IMG/VR virus record: IMGVR_UViG_3300020162_001770
Coordinates: 1 to 36,387 of that record
DNA length: 36,387 bases
Origin: a virus
Direction: 5' to 3' (one strand)
Shown here in pieces: positions 1 to 5,752 of the stretch. The notes beneath the pieces are model-generated. The model was given only the letters and a program-made list of their open reading frames with translations. It was not told where the DNA came from and ran no database searches. A program made the position numbers and the translations under genes. Each line of letters begins with the position of its first letter. Within the stretch, counting starts at the first letter, position 1.

Positions 1-35
1 CTATATATGATAACTATCCTTAACCCCGCCGATAT

Positions 36-326
36 TCACCCCAAAGGCAACTCTATAGGCTTCTTCTCATAATCAAGAATAGTGAAATCATGGGCCCCAT
101 TCTTAACCCAACTTTCAAACTCATCCCAATCCTGAGCATAAGCAAAGACTTTCTCATCAAAAGACCTACACTCTTCCGAAACATAAAGCCAATCGCCCAC
201 ATCAATCCCAACCCCAATGAAAGTCTCAAAGGTTAAAGATTCATCTTCCATCATAACCAAACACCAAACAAAATCAAAATCCCCCTCATCAAAGGAAACC
301 TTAATAACTGCAACATCCTCAATCAT
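36..326 (-). CDS. Small acidic phage protein of unknown function
   Basis: A 96-residue, strongly acidic, soluble protein with no motif I recognise and no signal or membrane segment. Its ATG overlaps the TGA of the preceding gene in an ATGA arrangement (4 bp), which supports both the start and co-translation. It is the last gene before the left edge of the window. Its codons end in G or T much more often than those of genes in the middle of the window, a feature shared with the next two genes and with the N-terminal part of the polymerase at the far right end. Confidence 0.75.
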   Translation of the reverse strand: MIEDVAVIKVSFDEGDFDFVWCLVMMEDESLTFETFIGVGIDVGDWLYVSEECRSFDEKVFAYAQDWDEFESWVKNGAHDFTILDYEKKPIELPLG

Positions 327-577
327 TTGCTATCTCCAAAGAACTCGTACATCAAACTATCAATATCTTCATATCTAAAAAAGGCAGAACCTTCACTATA
401 ATCAATCATAACCCCAAGGACAGACACAAACAAAGTCAAATCCTTACCCTGAGGAGTCTTAATATGAATACCCAAAGCCCTAGAACTAGACCCATCAGAA
501 GCATCAAAATAATAAGAATTCTGATCAAGATCAAAACCCTGACCCTCATCCAATTCCAACTCATCATCCATATCCAT
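323..577 (-). CDS. Small acidic phage protein of unknown function
   Basis: An 84-residue acidic protein beginning MDMDDELELDE. A longer frame opens at 619, but its first 14 residues lie over the end of the upstream gene. The ATG at 577 is preceded by a GAGGAG ribosome-binding site and overlaps the upstream stop by one base (TAATG), so I take it as the start. No domain recognised; the middle carries a hydrophobic strand pattern (TLFVSVLGVMIDY) typical of a small alpha/beta fold. Confidence 0.75.
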   Translation of the reverse strand: MDMDDELELDEGQGFDLDQNSYYFDASDGSSSRALGIHIKTPQGKDLTLFVSVLGVMIDYSEGSAFFRYEDIDSLMYEFFGDSK

Positions 578-849
578 TACTTCTCCTCGACTCTTTGTGG
601 TGCTTTTACAGTTACCCATTTATAAAAAGGATCAGATAGATCATCCAAAACCCATTCATCAGTACTATCCCCAACAGGGAACAAATACCAAATACCTTCC
701 TTAGTATTCATCCATTGAATCTCAGGAGACAAACCCTGATCATTACAGCCAGCTAATAATTGCTCAATCACATCACCAACTGCTTTGTCAATCTTATTCG
801 TATGCATATGAATACGAACCTTAAAATCCATAGTATAAGTATTACTCAT
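577..849 (-). CDS. Small phage protein of unknown function
   Basis: A 90-residue protein starting MSNTYTMDFKVRIHMHTNKID. The frame stays open to 987, but the extra 46 residues are a hydrophobic shadow of the upstream gene. The start at 849 overlaps the upstream stop by 8 bp and has an AGAGG ribosome-binding site. The N-terminal strand pattern resembles that of its upstream neighbour (842-1099), so the two may share a fold, but identity is too low to call by eye. Confidence 0.7.
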   Translation of the reverse strand: MSNTYTMDFKVRIHMHTNKIDKAVGDVIEQLLAGCNDQGLSPEIQWMNTKEGIWYLFPVGDSTDEWVLDDLSDPFYKWVTVKAPQRVEEK

Positions 850-1099
850 CATCATCCTCTTTGTAGGGGAAATTATCCCATTCAACAATAATATCAATAG
901 ACCAACCACCAACATCAAACCCATAATGATCAATAAGGAACTGTCGAGCAGTTTCAATAGCCAACTCTTCAGCAGAATCCTCATCAATACGAACAGGCAT
1001 ATAAAACACAGCCTTAGTACTAACAGTCATGTATTCAGCAGCAAAAATAACATTTGCTATGTATTCATATTCTTCAACTTCTTCGTGATAATTACTCAC
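842..1099 (-). CDS. Small acidic phage protein, GTG start
   Basis: An 85-residue acidic protein (MSNYHEEVEEYEYIAN...) ending in a run of Asp/Glu. The GTG start at 1099 has a strong AAGGAG site 7 bases upstream and overlaps by 8 bp the stop of a 24-codon membrane-peptide frame (1092-1166), which suggests translational coupling. The body predicts as beta-beta-alpha (a YMTVSTKAVFYMPVRI strand pair, then AEELAIETARQFLIDHY). No known family recognised. Confidence 0.75.
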   Translation of the reverse strand: MSNYHEEVEEYEYIANVIFAAEYMTVSTKAVFYMPVRIDEDSAEELAIETARQFLIDHYGFDVGGWSIDIIVEWDNFPYKEDDDE

Positions 1100-1166
1100 C
1101 TTTCACTCCTTTTAAAATATAGTAGGTACAACAAAAAACAAAAACAAAAGTCAATATATTAAACAT
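1092..1166 (-). CDS. 24-aa hydrophobic membrane peptide
   Basis: A very short frame starting MFNILTFVFVFCCTYYILKG and ending VKGE. A CAGGAG ribosome-binding site lies 5 bases before the ATG, a -10-like TATAAT lies 16 bases further up, and the stop overlaps the next start in the GTGAGTAA arrangement used repeatedly in this genome. Residues 2-18 form one transmembrane segment. It may be a real micro-protein or a translational leader for the downstream gene; the sequence supports translation but not a function. Confidence 0.55.
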   Translation of the reverse strand: MFNILTFVFVFCCTYYILKGVKGE

Positions 1167-1181
1167 GCAATCTCCTGTATT

Positions 1182-1207
1182 ATTATACAATTATCATAAG
1201 GATAATT
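1182..1207 (-). promoter_or_regulatory. Candidate promoter with overlapping inverted repeat
   Basis: On the minus strand a perfect TATAAT lies at 1187-1182, 16 bases before the ATG of the 24-aa peptide. Immediately upstream is an inverted repeat AATTATC-N5-GATAATT (1189-1207) covering the -35 spacer, as expected of an operator. No good TTGACA-like -35 is visible. It follows the 13-bp hairpin at 1231-1261, so transcription may end and restart here. Confidence 0.4.
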
Positions 1208-1230
1208 ACTCATTAATATTAGGTGTATTC

Positions 1231-1261
1231 TTGCTGGGATAAGCATCACTTATCCCAGCAA
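1231..1261 (-). terminator. 13-bp perfect hairpin 3' of gene 1270-1530
   Basis: A perfect 13-bp stem (1231-1243 with 1249-1261; core GCTGGGATAAG) closes a 5-nt loop, 8 bases past the stop of gene 1270-1530. On the minus strand no T-run follows (AAGAATAC), so it is not a textbook intrinsic terminator. Actinobacterial terminators and RNA-end-protecting hairpins often lack U-tracts, so a terminator or processing role is plausible. Confidence 0.5.
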
Positions 1262-1269
1262 AAACATCA

Positions 1270-1530
1270 TCATTCAGGGATTGGTAATCCAGTAATTAAC
1301 CCTGGCATTTCCAATTCCGCAGCACAAACAACTTCACAAACAATCATTTCCTTATTGTCTAACATGATGTTAAATATAGGAAAAGCGATATTGGGATCAT
1401 TATCATCAATCCCAATATAAATGCCTACGATAGTCGCATTCTTAAGAGGAGCATAATATTTAGCCATCCAAGAATGGTTCTTCTTAGCGTTTTCTAATTC
1501 CATATCTGTAAACGTTTTACGATGTTCCAT
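1270..1530 (-). CDS. Small phage protein of unknown function
   Basis: An 86-residue protein with a basic N-terminus (MEHRKTFTDMELENAKKNH) followed by a beta-rich core (ATIVGIYIGIDDND...IFNIMLDNKEMIVCEVV). Its ATG overlaps the upstream stop by one base (TAATG). The upstream gene has a comparable layout, with a short N-terminal helix and then a strand pair around a GGVVKGFGVV segment, so the two may belong to one small-barrel family. No known domain recognised. Confidence 0.7.
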   Translation of the reverse strand: MEHRKTFTDMELENAKKNHSWMAKYYAPLKNATIVGIYIGIDDNDPNIAFPIFNIMLDNKEMIVCEVVCAAELEMPGLITGLPIPE

Positions 1531-1760
1531 TATTCAGCAGTACCTTTCACCTTTGGTAAACCAAACAAAAAGCCCGGTCCATTCCCTTCTGGGTCTTGTG
1601 ATACTTCAACTTGCACTTCTTCACCAGTAATAAGCTTTACAATAAAGCAAGGCCAATAACCATCTTCTTCTTCAACAACTCCAAATCCTTTGACTACACC
1701 TCCCACTAACTGACCATAATAATCTTCCCAAAATTGCTTTTCTGTTCTTTCAGTAGTCAT
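1530..1760 (-). CDS. Small phage protein of unknown function
   Basis: A 76-residue protein starting MTTERTEKQFWEDYYGQLVG. The ATG has an AAGGAA ribosome-binding site. A short helix is followed by strands (GGVVKGFGVVEEEDGYW, CFIVKLITGEEVQVEV), suggesting a small beta-barrel. It is in tandem with gene 1270-1530, overlapping it by one base. Function unknown. Confidence 0.7.
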   Translation of the reverse strand: MTTERTEKQFWEDYYGQLVGGVVKGFGVVEEEDGYWPCFIVKLITGEEVQVEVSQDPEGNGPGFLFGLPKVKGTAE

Positions 1761-1804
1761 TTCCTTGTCTCTTTCTTGTTGGGTTAATAAAATACTTAGG
1801 TTAA

Positions 1805-1993
1805 TTACCAGGTTTTTTCATATAATTCAAGTGCAGCAATATCAACTTCACAATCAAACTTTTCCTTAAGAAATTCGTTGATTGAATCATAAAACACTCT
1901 TGCTGACTCATAAGCGTCGCTACTCATATTCTTAGCAGTAATCGCGACAGATAGTTTTACATAATGCGTAGCAGTTTTCTCTAAACTATTCAC
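1805..1993 (-). CDS. Small phage protein, GTG start
   Basis: A 62-residue protein. The frame opens at 2038, but the first 15 residues are a basic shadow of the upstream zinc-motif gene. The GTG at 1993 is preceded by a near-ideal GAGGAGG site and overlaps the upstream stop by 8 bp (GTGAATAG), so it is the better start. The sequence (NSLEKTATHYVKLSVAIT...YDSINEFLKEKF) reads as a beta strand plus amphipathic helices. Function unknown. Confidence 0.7.
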   Translation of the reverse strand: MNSLEKTATHYVKLSVAITAKNMSSDAYESARVFYDSINEFLKEKFDCEVDIAALELYEKTW

Positions 1994-2129
1994 TTTCCTC
2001 CTCACAATCATGACCGTAAGCCATTTCCTCACCGTCAAGCATTTTCATACACTCAGGACAACGACCAACATAAACTTTGCCATCGTCATCAATTTTTACA
2101 TGGACTAAATCAATTTTTACATCTTTCAT
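1986..2129 (-). CDS. 47-aa zinc-motif protein
   Basis: A short acidic protein starting MKDVKIDLVHVKIDDDGK and containing CPEC (residues 24-27) and a C-terminal HDC (40-42), a layout compatible with binding one zinc. The ATG has a GGGAG ribosome-binding site 5 bases upstream and the stop overlaps the next start by 8 bp. Small zinc ribbons of this kind are common in actinophages. DNA, RNA or protein binding cannot be told apart from sequence. Confidence 0.65.
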   Translation of the reverse strand: MKDVKIDLVHVKIDDDGKVYVGRCPECMKMLDGEEMAYGHDCEEESE

Positions 2130-2141
2130 AATCACTCCCAA

Positions 2142-2348
2142 TTATACTTTCGTGTATTCTTCAATACAGTTTCGTGAGCAAGCTTTCTTTGAATCCTTCT
2201 CATATATGACACCTTTGACAATACCCCTGCTACACACAGGACAATTGAAAGGCTTATCGGTACTGCCAAAATACATAATAGGATTACCAATAAGAACTTT
2301 AACAACTTTCTCATTTGATGCTACTTTCGCTATTTTTTTAGTTGCCAT
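2142..2348 (-). CDS. 68-aa treble-clef-like zinc finger protein
   Basis: A basic N-terminus (MATKKIAKVASNEKVVKV) precedes four cysteines arranged as CPVC (36-39) and CSRNC (57-61), separated by a hairpin GIVKGVIYEKD. The CxxC...CxxxC layout resembles MYM/FCS-type zinc fingers. The ATG lies three bases past the upstream stop. A competing frame at 2132-2314 is a hydrophobic shadow. It probably binds nucleic acid or a protein partner; the target is unknown. Confidence 0.7.
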   Translation of the reverse strand: MATKKIAKVASNEKVVKVLIGNPIMYFGSTDKPFNCPVCSRGIVKGVIYEKDSKKACSRNCIEEYTKV

Positions 2349-2351
2349 AAC

Positions 2352-2903
2352 CTATACGCTTTCTTCTCCTGGGTCGTTTTGTGCTTTGATTTTCATTTCT
2401 TCATAGATAAAAGATGCCATATCCCTACTATGAACACTATTGCTATACAACTTTTTATATTCATCATTTCTTAACTTAACAATGATATTCTCTTCAAAAA
2501 GTAATTCTTTGGCAGCATTAAGCATAATTTCCCAACTATCTGACCAAATACTGTCATGTATTTTTTGAAGCAATTCAAGCATAACTACGCTATCAGAATC
2601 AATTCCCCATTCAGGATGAGAATCTCTTACAATATCTAAAACATGATCACTATCAACAGGTGTTAATTCAATGTTTTCATCATAATAAGCATCCTTAATT
2701 AGGCAACCGACAGCACAACTTTTACCGTTATACCACGATTCAGAAGATTCTGATTTTTCATCATAGTCTTTTGCTCTATAAGCACAATCATTATCATAAA
2801 TCATTGACTTTTCACCTTGAGAAAGTAAATGATCATAAACAAGATCAAAAGCTTGTCTATCATTTTTTACAAAAGTTCTATTAAGAATTTCTAAACTAGT
2901 CAT
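2352..2903 (-). CDS. Phage protein of the CAVGCLI-motif type, unknown function
   Basis: A 183-residue protein. The start at 2903 is chosen because AAGGAG lies 6 bases upstream and the overlap with the previous gene is 8 bp; the longer frame to 2939 adds only shadow residues. The layout is an N-terminal helix (AFDLVYDHLLSQG), then CAYRAKDY, then KSCAVGCLIKDAYYDE, then a helical half. I recall the pair of motifs C-x-YR ... CAxGCLI-x-D-x-Y from uncharacterised proteins of many tailed phages; function is unknown. Confidence 0.75.
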   Translation of the reverse strand: MTSLEILNRTFVKNDRQAFDLVYDHLLSQGEKSMIYDNDCAYRAKDYDEKSESSESWYNGKSCAVGCLIKDAYYDENIELTPVDSDHVLDIVRDSHPEWGIDSDSVVMLELLQKIHDSIWSDSWEIMLNAAKELLFEENIIVKLRNDEYKKLYSNSVHSRDMASFIYEEMKIKAQNDPGEESV

Positions 2904-3270
2904 TTTTGTCTCCTTGGTTCTTATAACTGAATAAATCACATATTTCTTGCGAATCAGCCCTAAAATCCTCTAAGGCTTCTTCTATATCCACAACACCCTT
3001 TTTGTAATGACTCCACTTAAAGGCTCTTAGACGCTCAATCCTAATGCTATGGTAAAGAACCCAGCCCTCACTTCTCATAACAAACAGATTTCCATAGCTT
3101 TGGTAGTCATAAGAATTTCTCCTAATGATAATTTTCATTAGACTATTAAACTTTCCATCATTTCTAATCTGTTCATATACAAGATCATGTTGTGCAACAT
3201 AAAAATCTTCATAATTGATAGGGAAAGGTAAATCCTTATTAATCAACTGACCCTCGCGTTCTGTATTCAT
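2896..3270 (-). CDS. Hypothetical phage protein
   Basis: A 124-residue protein with charged and aromatic residues throughout (EDFYVAQHDLVYEQIRNDGK, RSEGWVLYHSIRIERLRAFKW). Its start makes a 4-bp ATGA overlap with the upstream DUF3846-like gene and its stop overlaps the next start by 8 bp, so it sits firmly inside the operon. No family recognised. Confidence 0.7.
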   Translation of the reverse strand: MNTEREGQLINKDLPFPINYEDFYVAQHDLVYEQIRNDGKFNSLMKIIIRRNSYDYQSYGNLFVMRSEGWVLYHSIRIERLRAFKWSHYKKGVVDIEEALEDFRADSQEICDLFSYKNQGDKND

Positions 3271-3599
3271 TGAATGAACCCCATATCCTTAAGGAAACTA
3301 ATAGTAAAATCCGGGACACTAGTGCTATTACCATTATCATCTGTATGACCAAAGATAACTACATTGCCAACAATAATATCACCTTTCATTAAATTACCTG
3401 ATTGCTTTGCAAGATATGTAGCAATCGTATTGCTATCCAACCCATGAAGTTTACCTTCTTCATTAATAAACATATATCCAAATTGGCCAAGATGAACTCC
3501 CTCAATCCAACCCTCAACATATGCATTAATCTCTTCATATTCCCATGAAGATTCAACCAACTTACATTCATCATCAACTGAAATAGTTATAGCTTTCAT
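3267..3599 (-). CDS. DUF3846-like phage protein
   Basis: A 110-residue protein. The N-terminus MKAITISVDDECKLVE, the central MFINEEGKLHGLDSN and the following KGDIIVGNVVIFGHTDDNG match my memory of the DUF3846 layout: a strand-rich start, then an acidic EEGxL turn, then a GDxxxG strand. DUF3846 proteins occur in phages and plasmids and have no known function. The next gene starts in an ATGA overlap. Confidence 0.65.
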   Translation of the reverse strand: MKAITISVDDECKLVESSWEYEEINAYVEGWIEGVHLGQFGYMFINEEGKLHGLDSNTIATYLAKQSGNLMKGDIIVGNVVIFGHTDDNGNSTSVPDFTISFLKDMGFIQ

Positions 3600-3611
3600 A
3601 TTCTTCCTTTT

Positions 3612-4025
3612 CTAATACAAGCCGTAGGCTTCTCTTTGATCTTCCGAAATAATTGTTAAAATAGAATTACTACCCATAGGTGAATCATGATGATGTAGTG
3701 AATACTTAATGTATTCGCTATATACTTCTCCACGCATAGTCCATTCACTATTGACAGACATACCTCTTATTAATTCTTCTACAGTTTTAGCATGGATAAA
3801 ACCACTATGTTCTCCATCCCATAACTTTAAGTTACTTACTTTCCACCACATTGTTTCATTCTTATCAAATAAGTGTTCTGTAATATTATTAAAATCTTCT
3901 AATACATCATTCCAGCAATTTCTATCACAATATTCTAATGGAATTACTACATCTTTCTCTTCATCATAATACTCACAAGTACAAGTATTAGTAATATTAA
4001 AATTGTAAATTATACCTGCATCCAT
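3612..4025 (-). CDS. Hypothetical phage protein
   Basis: A 137-residue protein with a cysteine-containing N-terminal third (CTCEYY at 15-20, YCDRNCW at 32-38) that could hold a metal, followed by a tryptophan-rich segment (MWWKVSNLKLWDGEHSGF). A GGAGA ribosome-binding site lies a few bases before the ATG. No domain recognised; the cysteines are too irregular for a confident zinc call. Confidence 0.7.
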   Translation of the reverse strand: MDAGIIYNFNITNTCTCEYYDEEKDVVIPLEYCDRNCWNDVLEDFNNITEHLFDKNETMWWKVSNLKLWDGEHSGFIHAKTVEELIRGMSVNSEWTMRGEVYSEYIKYSLHHHDSPMGSNSILTIISEDQREAYGLY

Positions 4026-4035
4026 ATCTATCTCC

Positions 4036-4452
4036 TTAGAATTGTCTTGGGTCTACTTCAGAACCCATATCAAAAGTTACAGCAGAATATTCACCAGTTT
4101 CATCTGGAATATGATACTCATTAATATTCCAATACCATTCATTACCACCAATAACAACTTGTTCATAATCATCAAGATCTTTGATAGCTTCCTTCAATTC
4201 ACCAACAGTTAAAGTAGGAGAATTCTTTCTCCTCCACTTAACAATTTCAGCTTTGAAATCACTAAGCCAAAGAGCAATGCCATAAACTTTTTCATCAAGA
4301 CATGAATCAAAAGGAAAATCATGTTCCATTTTATCAATATCATTAATAAAACTTTCAGGCATTCTTTGCCATTGTGCACATACTTCATACAATTCATTAA
4401 CTACATTCTGAAAACCTTCAGAAACCAATTCCATTGATTCAATTGAACCCAT
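4036..4452 (-). CDS. Phage protein with TVGELKEAI C-terminal module
   Basis: A 138-residue protein. The C-terminal 60 residues (LTVGELKEAIKDLDDYEQVVIGG, then a strand and a terminal EVDPRQF) follow a module I recall from many phage hypothetical proteins, in which a 'TVGELxxxL...DxxVxI' start leads to a short beta domain. The N-terminal 75 residues are helical. It is the first gene after the tRNA-Arg/hairpin block and has an AAAAGGAAG ribosome-binding site. Confidence 0.7.
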   Translation of the reverse strand: MGSIESMELVSEGFQNVVNELYEVCAQWQRMPESFINDIDKMEHDFPFDSCLDEKVYGIALWLSDFKAEIVKWRRKNSPTLTVGELKEAIKDLDDYEQVVIGGNEWYWNINEYHIPDETGEYSAVTFDMGSEVDPRQF

Positions 4453-4486
4453 ATACTTCCTTTTCTCTATTGAACGGATAAATAGA

Positions 4487-4521
4487 AATAAGACAAAGCA
4501 ATTTGCATGCTTTGTCTTATT
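4487..4521 (-). terminator. 14-bp perfect hairpin 3' of tRNA-Arg
   Basis: Perfect 14-bp inverted repeat (4487-4500 with 4508-4521; AATAAGACAAAGCA and its complement) around a 7-nt loop, 4 bases past the tRNA-Arg 3' end. In the minus-strand transcript it is followed by TTTCTATTTAT, a weak U-rich stretch. It probably terminates or protects the tRNA transcript and separates it from the mRNA for gene 4036-4452. Confidence 0.6.
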
Positions 4522-4525
4522 CCAG

Positions 4526-4598
4526 CGTTTTAGGTAGGACTTGAACCTACAACCTACAGATTAGAAGTCTGTTGCTCTATCCATTGAGCTACTAAAAC
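4526..4598 (-). tRNA. tRNA-Arg (anticodon UCU)
   Basis: A full cloverleaf can be written on the minus strand: acceptor GTTTTAG pairing CTAAAAC, D-arm GCTC...GAGC, anticodon stem ACAGA/TCTGT with loop CTTCTAA (anticodon TCT), T-arm GTAGG/CCTAC with loop TTCAAGT, and discriminator G. No CCA is encoded. It reads AGA, a codon used often by these AT-rich genes and probably poorly served in the host. It lies between the structured RNA element (4603-4726) and a hairpin. Confidence 0.93.
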
Positions 4599-4602
4599 GT
4601 AA

Positions 4603-4726
4603 TTAGAATAGGCAGGAAATCTTAACTCAACCACAATGAAAGTCTTAATACAACTAAGCCGTAAAACTTAATCGCACAGATTTCCCTTAACTTTCCGAAA
4701 GGGTAATAAAGCTTAGCCTATTCTAA
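4603..4726 (-). ncRNA. Candidate pseudoknotted structured RNA
   Basis: A 124-nt non-coding stretch between gene 4737-5330 and tRNA-Arg. It is closed by a perfect 11-bp helix (4603-4613 with 4716-4726). Inside, an 8-bp helix (4615-4622 with 4678-4685) and a 5-bp helix (4655-4659 with 4711-4715) interleave, which defines an H-type pseudoknot stacked on the outer helix. An additional 6-bp pairing (4638-4643 with 4690-4695) and a small CTTT-CCG-AAAG hairpin (4691-4701) are possible. No reading frame fits. It does not match a ribozyme or riboswitch class I can name. Confidence 0.55.
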
Positions 4727-4736
4727 ATCTTATAAA

Positions 4737-5330
4737 CTAATTACATTTAATTGACCAAGGTTTCCAACCACATTGACCATTTGCTTCACGCGAAGACCAA
4801 AGTTTATATGCAAACCAAAGATTATTTCTAGCATCAAACATATCCTCAGGATGATTGTAACCTAACTCTAACAACCAAGCTGAATGAATTTGATTAATTT
4901 GGCTTAAGCCTGCGTCATGCCCATTCCAGGCATCAACAGTACACCTTGATTCTTTCCAAAGTACTTGACTTAACTTTGGCCATTCCCTTTCTGTCCAACC
5001 AACTTCTAATGCTAAGTCGTGAAATTCACCACATTTACCATATAAGTAACGAAGTTCCTCAACAGTAAACGCTTCACCATCTTCAATTGCAATATTAACT
5101 TCATCAATATCTACAACTTCAGTTGGAAAAACTGGCATTGTCGTTGTACTTTCAATAATTGTTGTAGTTACATTCTCAGTTGTTATAGTTTGCACTACTG
5201 GACTAAGTTCATAATAACCACTTGATAACTCAATAGATTCAGTAGTATTATTCTCTGAACCTAATCCTAACTTAGCAGCACCAAGTACTACTAATATTCC
5301 TGCTATAAAAATTACTTTTTTATTTTTCAT
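4737..5330 (-). CDS. Secreted or membrane-anchored lytic transglycosylase (SLT/lysozyme-like)
   Basis: A 197-residue protein. Residues 1-5 are basic and 6-23 form a signal or anchor segment. Residues 25-75 are a Thr/Ser-rich linker. The C-terminal domain shows the SLT signature: catalytic-type E127 in KESRC, GLSQIN (141-146), and the helix pattern LWFAYKLW. Four cysteines (100, 130, 187, 196) could form two disulfides. The family cleaves peptidoglycan MurNAc-GlcNAc bonds outside the cytoplasm. It sits among tRNAs rather than with tail genes, so a role in lysis or wall remodelling fits better than a virion role. RBS AAAGGAG. Confidence 0.85.
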   Translation of the reverse strand: MKNKKVIFIAGILVVLGAAKLGLGSENNTTESIELSSGYYELSPVVQTITTENVTTTIIESTTTMPVFPTEVVDIDEVNIAIEDGEAFTVEELRYLYGKCGEFHDLALEVGWTEREWPKLSQVLWKESRCTVDAWNGHDAGLSQINQIHSAWLLELGYNHPEDMFDARNNLWFAYKLWSSREANGQCGWKPWSIKCN

Positions 5331-5354
5331 TATTTGCTCCTTTAAAAAGTGTGT

Positions 5355-5441
5355 CTAAACGAAAACCGTTTTGGCATCGCTGATTTCAGTAGCAAAACGT
5401 AATTGTCTACAAACAAATCGCTTCACTATTAGTTTAATCAA
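5355..5441 (-). CDS. Possible 28-aa leader peptide (TTG start), weak
   Basis: Between tRNA-Ile and the transglycosylase gene, a GAGG site lies 6 bases before a TTG opening a 28-codon frame (starting MIKLIVKRFVCRQLRFAT). It ends 24 bases before the transglycosylase start and spans the two alternative hairpins at 5357-5399, so translation of it could affect folding. The start codon is poor and no homologue is known to me. This may equally be plain leader RNA. Confidence 0.25.
   Translation of the reverse strand: MIKLIVKRFVCRQLRFATEISDAKTVFV
5357..5399 (-). promoter_or_regulatory. Mutually exclusive hairpins in the transglycosylase leader
   Basis: In the minus-strand leader, CGTTTTG (5393-5399 on the plus axis) can pair with CAAAACG (5367-5373), 7 bp. 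The same 5367-5371 segment can instead pair with 5357-5361 (5 bp, loop GTTTT). The helices share one strand, so only one forms at a time, as in attenuators. No U-run follows the second hairpin, so any switch would act on translation or stability. Confidence 0.3.
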
Positions 5442-5470
5442 ATAAGCCTCACCTCCAAAGTAATCTATCT

Positions 5471-5476
5471 ATTATA
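5471..5476 (-). promoter_or_regulatory. Candidate -10 box upstream of transglycosylase
   Basis: A perfect TATAAT on the minus strand, 8 bases past the 3' end of tRNA-Ile. The -35 position would fall inside the tRNA T-arm and shows no consensus. If used, it gives a leader of about 130 bases holding the alternative hairpins and the small TTG frame. Confidence 0.35.
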
Positions 5477-5483
5477 CTACAAG

Positions 5484-5555
5484 TACCCCTATATGGAATT
5501 GAACCATATCTAACACCTTATAAGAGTGCTGTACTAACCAGTATACGATAGGGGC
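5484..5555 (-). tRNA. tRNA-Ile (anticodon UAU)
   Basis: Cloverleaf on the minus strand: acceptor GCCCCTA with TAGGGGT (one G-T pair), D-arm GTA...TAC, anticodon stem GCACT/GGTGT with loop CTTATAA (anticodon TAT), T-arm ATGGT/CATAT region with loop TCAATTC, discriminator A. No CCA encoded. It reads AUA directly, a codon frequent in this AT-rich genome. Together with tRNA-Arg(UCU) it supports codon-usage compensation. Confidence 0.9.
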
Positions 5556-5563
5556 ATGCTATA

Positions 5564-5752
5564 TCAAATAGATATAGCTTCCTTAATAAAGGAACCGTAC
5601 AAATATTTATAGGGCATCAAATGGCATCTCATATTGTATTGCTGGTTATCTTTCAAATAATCATTGAAACTCTTATATGAGATAATATCTACACCATTTT
5701 CTTTTGCTTCCCTAATCAAAGAGAACAATCTGTCTTTCATTTCCTTATTCAT
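5564..5752 (-). CDS. Small hypothetical protein
   Basis: A 62-residue, mildly basic protein (MNKEMKDRLFSLIREAKENG...). Two predicted helices are followed by a tyrosine-rich end. It starts in an ATGA overlap with the preceding gene and ends 8 bases before the 5' end of tRNA-Ile, so the tRNA must be cut out of the same transcript. No family recognised. Confidence 0.65.
   Translation of the reverse strand: MNKEMKDRLFSLIREAKENGVDIISYKSFNDYLKDNQQYNMRCHLMPYKYLYGSFIKEAISI

Noticed and set aside
1-36. 12-codon GTG frame at the left edge
   Set aside because: Too short, without a ribosome-binding site of its own, and with no hydrophobic or motif content.
1231-1261. Textbook Rho-independent terminator
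   Set aside because: The stem is perfect but neither strand has a U-run after it, so it is reported only as a hairpin with possible terminator function.
2132-2314. 60-codon hydrophobic minus-strand frame that looks like a membrane protein
   Set aside because: It is the out-of-frame shadow of the cysteine-motif gene at 2142-2348, which has a better start and composition.
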